From positions 1-64,000 of the forward strand of contig CADCHF010000005.1 of assembly GCA_902801175.1 (NCBI GenBank): DNA of 64,000 nt, read 5' to 3'. The DNA is from an uncultured Coriobacteriaceae bacterium. GTDB taxonomy: Bacteria; Actinomycetota; Coriobacteriia; Coriobacteriales; Atopobiaceae. Of this stretch, positions 60,700 through 64,000 are shown piece after piece. Under the pieces are notes generated by a model. It was not told where the DNA came from and did not search any database. It saw nothing but the letters and a program-made list of their open reading frames with translations. The translations under genes were made by a program, and so were the position numbers. Each line of letters begins with the position of its first letter. The stretch's first letter is position 1.

Positions 60700-62796
60700 C
60701 TACTTGCGCTTTGCCAGGGCCCCAATGTTTGCGATGCCGGCAAAGGCACCCTCAAAGCGGTTGAGCAGACGAAGACGGTTGTTGCGGACCGCCTCGTCCT
60801 CATCCATGACCAGCACATCATCAAAGAAGCGGTCAATGGGCTCGCGCAGGCTGGCAAGCGAGGCAATGGCGCCGTCGAGCTCGCCGGCAAGGATGTCTTT
60901 CTCAACAGAGGCTGCGCCTTCGTCCACAGCGGCAAGCAGCGCCTTCTCAGCCTCGCCGAGGATGGACTCGTCTACGTCAATGCCAAGGGCAGCGTCGGCG
61001 AGGTGGCTCGCGCGGGCATATGCCGTGGCGAGGTCGTCAAAGACCTCGCGGGACTCGCGTCTGGCGCGGTCAAGAGCAAAGACGCGGCCAAGGAAGGCAT
61101 TGGGGTCGCAGATGCCGGTATCCGAGACGGCCTGAATGGTGTCGGGGTCAGCGCCTTCCTCGCGCGCAATGGCGGCAAGACGTCCGGCAAAGTAGGCCTT
61201 GACCTTTGAGGTGACGTCATCGAGGTCAAAGTCGATGCCCTGAGCGGCATAGCTCGTGAGCGCCACGTCAATGAGCGGCTCCAGAGTGACGCCGGGCAGC
61301 TCACGCAGCATGGCAATGACGCCAATCGTGCTGCGACGCACGGCAAACGGGTCAGCGGATCCAGTTGGGGGCTCGTCGATGGCAAACATGCCACAGATGG
61401 TGTCGAGCTTGTCGGCAATGGCCACAGCCTTGCCGGCAACCGTAGCGGGAGTCTCGTCTCCTGCAAAGCGCGGACGGTAGTGCTGCGAGATGGCCTCGGC
61501 AACAACGCTGTTCTCGCCCTGGGCCTTGGCATAGTAGCCGCCCATGACGCCCTGCTGACTGGTGAACTCGACAACGGCCTGGCTCACGAGGTCGGCCTTT
61601 GCGAGGTGCGCAGCGCGCGCGGCATCGACTGCCACCTGGGGCTCGTCGGAGGCCTGCTTTGCCACGGACTTGGCAAGGGACTCCATGCGCTCGGACTTTT
61701 GCAGCACGGTACCGAGCTTCTTCTGGAACACGACATTGCCAAGGCGCTCGCGGAATGCGTCAAGGCCAACCTTGAGATCCTCGTCGTAGAAGAACTTGGC
61801 GTCGTCGAGTCGGGGACGCACGACGCGCTCGTTACCAGCGCGAACGGTGTCGTTCACGCGCGGGTCGGCATTGCTCACGATGACGAACTCGCGGGTGAGC
61901 GAGCCGTCGGCGGCATAGATTGGGAAGTAGCGCTGGTGCTTGAGCATTGCCTCGACGATGATCTCTTGCGGAACCGCAAGGAACTCCTCGTCAAAGGTGC
62001 CAACGACGACGGTCGGCCACTCGCAGAGGTTCACGACCTCGTCGAACACGCCCTTGGGCGTGTCCACATGTGCGCCACCGTGCTCAGCCTCGATGACCGA
62101 GATTCCCTCACGGATGACGTCGGCACGACGGGTCTCGCCAAGGACGAAGCAGTCCTCGAGCACCTTCTCGTATGCCGCAGGCTCGGGGACAACGTGGTCG
62201 CCAGGGGCCATGACGCGGTGGCCGCGCGTGGTGTTGGAGCTGATCACGTCGGCGTAGTGAACCGGCACGACCTCAGAGCCCAGAAGCGCGCAGATCCAAC
62301 GAATGGGACGCACGAAGGTCTGATGCTCGCTGCCCCAACGCTGGCTGCGATAGTTGGGCCACTTTATGTCGGCGATGAGTCGCTCGGCCAGCGACGAGAG
62401 CAGCTCGATGGCGGGGACGCTCGGAATGGAGCGCTCGGCAAAAACGTACTCGTTGCCGTCGGCCTCTACACGCTTGACCAGCTGCTCGGGCGTGGTGCCC
62501 ATCTTGCGGGCAAAGCCCTGGGCCGCGCGGGTGGGATTGCCGTCGGCATCAAAGGCAATGCTGGTCTTGGGACCGCGCATGGACTCGTGGATCTCTTCGG
62601 TGGCCGTGGCGCAGTCGCTCACGGTCACGGCAAGACGGCGCGGAGTGGAGAGCGTGCGGATGGAACCGTGAGAAAGCCCAGCATCCTCGAGGCCCTTCTC
62701 CACAAGCTTGCCCAGCTGCTCCTGGGCCTTCATGAGCGGCGCGGAGGGCATCTCCTCGCAGCCAATCTCGAGCAGGAAGTCACGAACCTCGGCCAT
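60700..62796 (-). CDS. glyS: Glycyl-tRNA synthetase beta subunit
   Basis: A 698-residue protein of normal length for the alpha2beta2 enzyme. FLLEIGCEEMPSAPLMKAQE at the N-terminus, FARKMGTTPEQL, GWIPMRW-type region (IKWPNYRSQRWGSEHQTFVR), VEAMLKHQRYFPIYAADGSL and ADKLDTICGMFAIDEPPTGS are typical. The C-terminal DALR-like anticodon domain follows. It starts one codon after glyQ (TAA ATG) and is co-translated with it. Confidence 0.95.
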   Translation of the reverse strand: MAEVRDFLLEIGCEEMPSAPLMKAQEQLGKLVEKGLEDAGLSHGSIRTLSTPRRLAVTVSDCATATEEIHESMRGPKTSIAFDADGNPTRAAQGFARKMGTTPEQLVKRVEADGNEYVFAERSIPSVPAIELLSSLAERLIADIKWPNYRSQRWGSEHQTFVRPIRWICALLGSEVVPVHYADVISSNTTRGHRVMAPGDHVVPEPAAYEKVLEDCFVLGETRRADVIREGISVIEAEHGGAHVDTPKGVFDEVVNLCEWPTVVVGTFDEEFLAVPQEIIVEAMLKHQRYFPIYAADGSLTREFVIVSNADPRVNDTVRAGNERVVRPRLDDAKFFYDEDLKVGLDAFRERLGNVVFQKKLGTVLQKSERMESLAKSVAKQASDEPQVAVDAARAAHLAKADLVSQAVVEFTSQQGVMGGYYAKAQGENSVVAEAISQHYRPRFAGDETPATVAGKAVAIADKLDTICGMFAIDEPPTGSADPFAVRRSTIGVIAMLRELPGVTLEPLIDVALTSYAAQGIDFDLDDVTSKVKAYFAGRLAAIAREEGADPDTIQAVSDTGICDPNAFLGRVFALDRARRESREVFDDLATAYARASHLADAALGIDVDESILGEAEKALLAAVDEGAASVEKDILAGELDGAIASLASLREPIDRFFDDVLVMDEDEAVRNNRLRLLNRFEGAFAGIANIGALAKRK

Positions 62797-63702
62797 TTAG
62801 GCCACCTCCTTCTTCTGTGCGTCAGCCTTAGAGGCGACGAGCTCCAGGTATGCCTCGCAGCAGGCCTTAGCCACCGTGCGAACGCGCAGGATGTAGTTGG
62901 CGCGCTCGGTGGCAGAGATGGCACCGCGGGCATCGAGGATGTTGAACGCGTGGCTGCACTTCATGACGCAGTCGTATGCGGGCAGCGGCAGCTTTGCGGC
63001 AAGGCAGGAGTGGCACTCGGCCTCGTACTCGTCAAACTTGCGGCGCATCATGTCAACGTCGGCGACCTCAAAGTTGTAGCAGGAGAACTCATACTCGTTC
63101 TCATGGAAGACGTCGCCGTAGGTCATGGGCGTTCCGTCGGGCAGGTAGCTCCACACGAGGTCATAGACGGAGTCGACGCCCTGGATGTACATGGCGATGC
63201 GCTCAAGGCCATAGGTGATCTCGACCGGCACGGGATCGACCTCGATGCCGCCGACCTGCTGGAAGTAGGTGTACTGGGTGACCTCCATGCCATCCATCCA
63301 CACCTCCCAGCCAAGGCCCCAGGCGCCCAGAGTGGGGCTCTCCCAGTCGTCCTCGACAAAGCGAACGTCATGCTCGGCGGGATCGAGGCCAATTGCCTTG
63401 AGCGAGCCAAGATAAAGGTCCTGGCTGTCAGCCGGGCAGGGCTTGACGATGACCTGGAACTGATAGTAGTGCTGCATGCGGTTGGGGTTCTCGCCATAGC
63501 GGCCGTCGGCCGGACGGCGGCACGGCTGCGGGTAGCAGGTGCGCCATGCGGCAGGGCCAAGGCTGCGCAGCGTGGTGGCGGTGTGGAAGGTACCGGCGCC
63601 AACCTCGCTGTCGTAGGGCTGCATGACGGTGCATCCCTGTGCTGCCCAGTACTCGGTGAGCTTCAAGATCATGTCCTGAAAAGTCAGGGTCGTCTCGCTC
63701 AT
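62797..63702 (-). CDS. glyQ: Glycyl-tRNA synthetase alpha subunit
   Basis: The ATG at 63702 gives 301 residues ([20 protein letters not shown]), the usual size. An in-frame extension to 63828 lies in lepB and is rejected. [40 protein letters not shown] and [20 protein letters not shown] are diagnostic. It forms the catalytic core with GlyS. It is probably in one transcript with lepB upstream. Confidence 0.96.
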   Translation of the reverse strand: MSETTLTFQDMILKLTEYWAAQGCTVMQPYDSEVGAGTFHTATTLRSLGPAAWRTCYPQPCRRPADGRYGENPNRMQHYYQFQVIVKPCPADSQDLYLGSLKAIGLDPAEHDVRFVEDDWESPTLGAWGLGWEVWMDGMEVTQYTYFQQVGGIEVDPVPVEITYGLERIAMYIQGVDSVYDLVWSYLPDGTPMTYGDVFHENEYEFSCYNFEVADVDMMRRKFDEYEAECHSCLAAKLPLPAYDCVMKCSHAFNILDARGAISATERANYILRVRTVAKACCEAYLELVASKADAQKKEVA

Positions 63703-63725
63703 AAGCTTCTCTTTCACTCGTGGTG
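63695..63725 (-). promoter_or_regulatory. glyQ leader motif shared with ppdK
   Basis: CACCACGAGTGAAAGA (63710-63725) is nearly identical to CACCACGAGTAAAAGA at 59695-59710 ahead of ppdK; both end 8-15 nt before the start codon region. Function unknown. Confidence 0.4.
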
Positions 63726-63748
63726 GACGTTTAACGAATTTGGGACAC

Positions 63749-64000
63749 CTACAGGGCCTTAATATTCGAAGGAGGCCAGTAGATGAAAAGTGCCTTAGAG
63801 GTAACGGAATCCAGGCTGACAGGGCCAAAGTAGCGGGAGTCGAGCGAATTGACGCGATTGTCCCCCATCACCCAAATGCAGCCCTCGGGCACGGTGAGGG
63901 GGTAGCTGATGTAGTCCTCCTGGCCCTCGTCGCGTACGTTGATCGGCTCGGTGGGCTTCCCGAGGGTGTAGGGCTCATCGAGCTCGACGCCGTCAACGAT
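63749..64000 (-). CDS. lepB: Signal peptidase I (C-terminal part, truncated by the window)
   Basis: The last 83 residues of a minus-strand gene enter the window at 64000. [20 protein letters not shown] is the conserved GDN..xSxDSR box of type I signal peptidases, and the protein ends ...PPSNIKAL. The catalytic Ser and Lys lie outside the window. The gap to glyQ is 46 nt. Confidence 0.9.
   Translation of the reverse strand: MVDGVELDEPYTLGKPTEPINVRDEGQEDYISYPLTVPEGCIWVMGDNRVNSLDSRYFGPVSLDSVTSKALFIYWPPSNIKAL

Noticed and set aside
61480..63762. 760-codon plus-strand open frame
   Set aside because: Antisense to glyS and glyQ; no motifs.

Overview
The window is chromosomal core DNA of a GC-rich anaerobic actinobacterium, most likely class Coriobacteriia (Olsenella/Atopobium type). 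This is inferred from MEP-pathway isoprenoid genes (dxr, ispG, ispH), a two-subunit glycyl-tRNA synthetase, pyruvate phosphate dikinase, a GlpA/GlpB/DUF1667-type oxidoreductase set and bacterial-type ProS. Nearly every gene is on the minus strand, so transcription runs from high to low coordinates. Only 5438-5989 and 8355-8666 are on the plus strand.

Reading in transcription order: 64000-53357 holds lepB (cut by the window edge), glyQ-glyS, a half-length PPDK-regulator homologue, ppdK, dgt, rplS, rnhB and yraN. 53357-48652 is a tightly overlapping comM-dprA-trmFO-xerC block. 48500-38050 is the conserved rpsB-tsf-pyrH-frr-uppS-cdsA-dxr-rseP-ispG-proS series: translation, ribosome recycling, undecaprenyl and CDP-diglyceride synthesis, MEP isoprenoids and membrane proteolysis. 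37900-34590 has a YhhN-like membrane protein, three tRNAs (Ala-GGC, a CAU tRNA, Val-CAC), a small membrane protein and a GH3 lipoprotein. 34454-22741 is a long, nearly gapless series: ABC-F ATPase, an acidic membrane protein, site-2 protease, scpA-scpB, rluB, cmk, plsC, ispH, a DUF512 radical-SAM protein, der and plsY. 22601-12435 has rpe, a cysteine desulfurase, a zinc-ribbon protein, coaBC, nfo, a second ABC-F and a heterodimeric ABC exporter, mostly with 0-8 nt overlaps.

The left 12 kb is accessory in character: a glp-like oxidoreductase operon, a single-domain alkyltransferase-like protein, a broken VanZ-like gene, two phospho-beta-glucosidase paralogues, a GNAT enzyme, a membrane-tethered methyltransferase with an ATC-hydrolase-like neighbour, gene remnants, and at the extreme left the 5' end of what looks like a group II intron placed directly behind a transcription terminator.

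The most interesting items are: the terminator-associated intron; a cluster of GGGACGG-core palindromic (REP-like) elements at 12054-12425; an RseP-type protease with an extra ~115-residue insert resembling a winged helix; a PPDK regulator reduced to its N-terminal half beside an intact ppdK; a T-box-like 14-mer in the ppdK leader; and a structured rpsB leader. I saw no CRISPR array, prophage or defence island.
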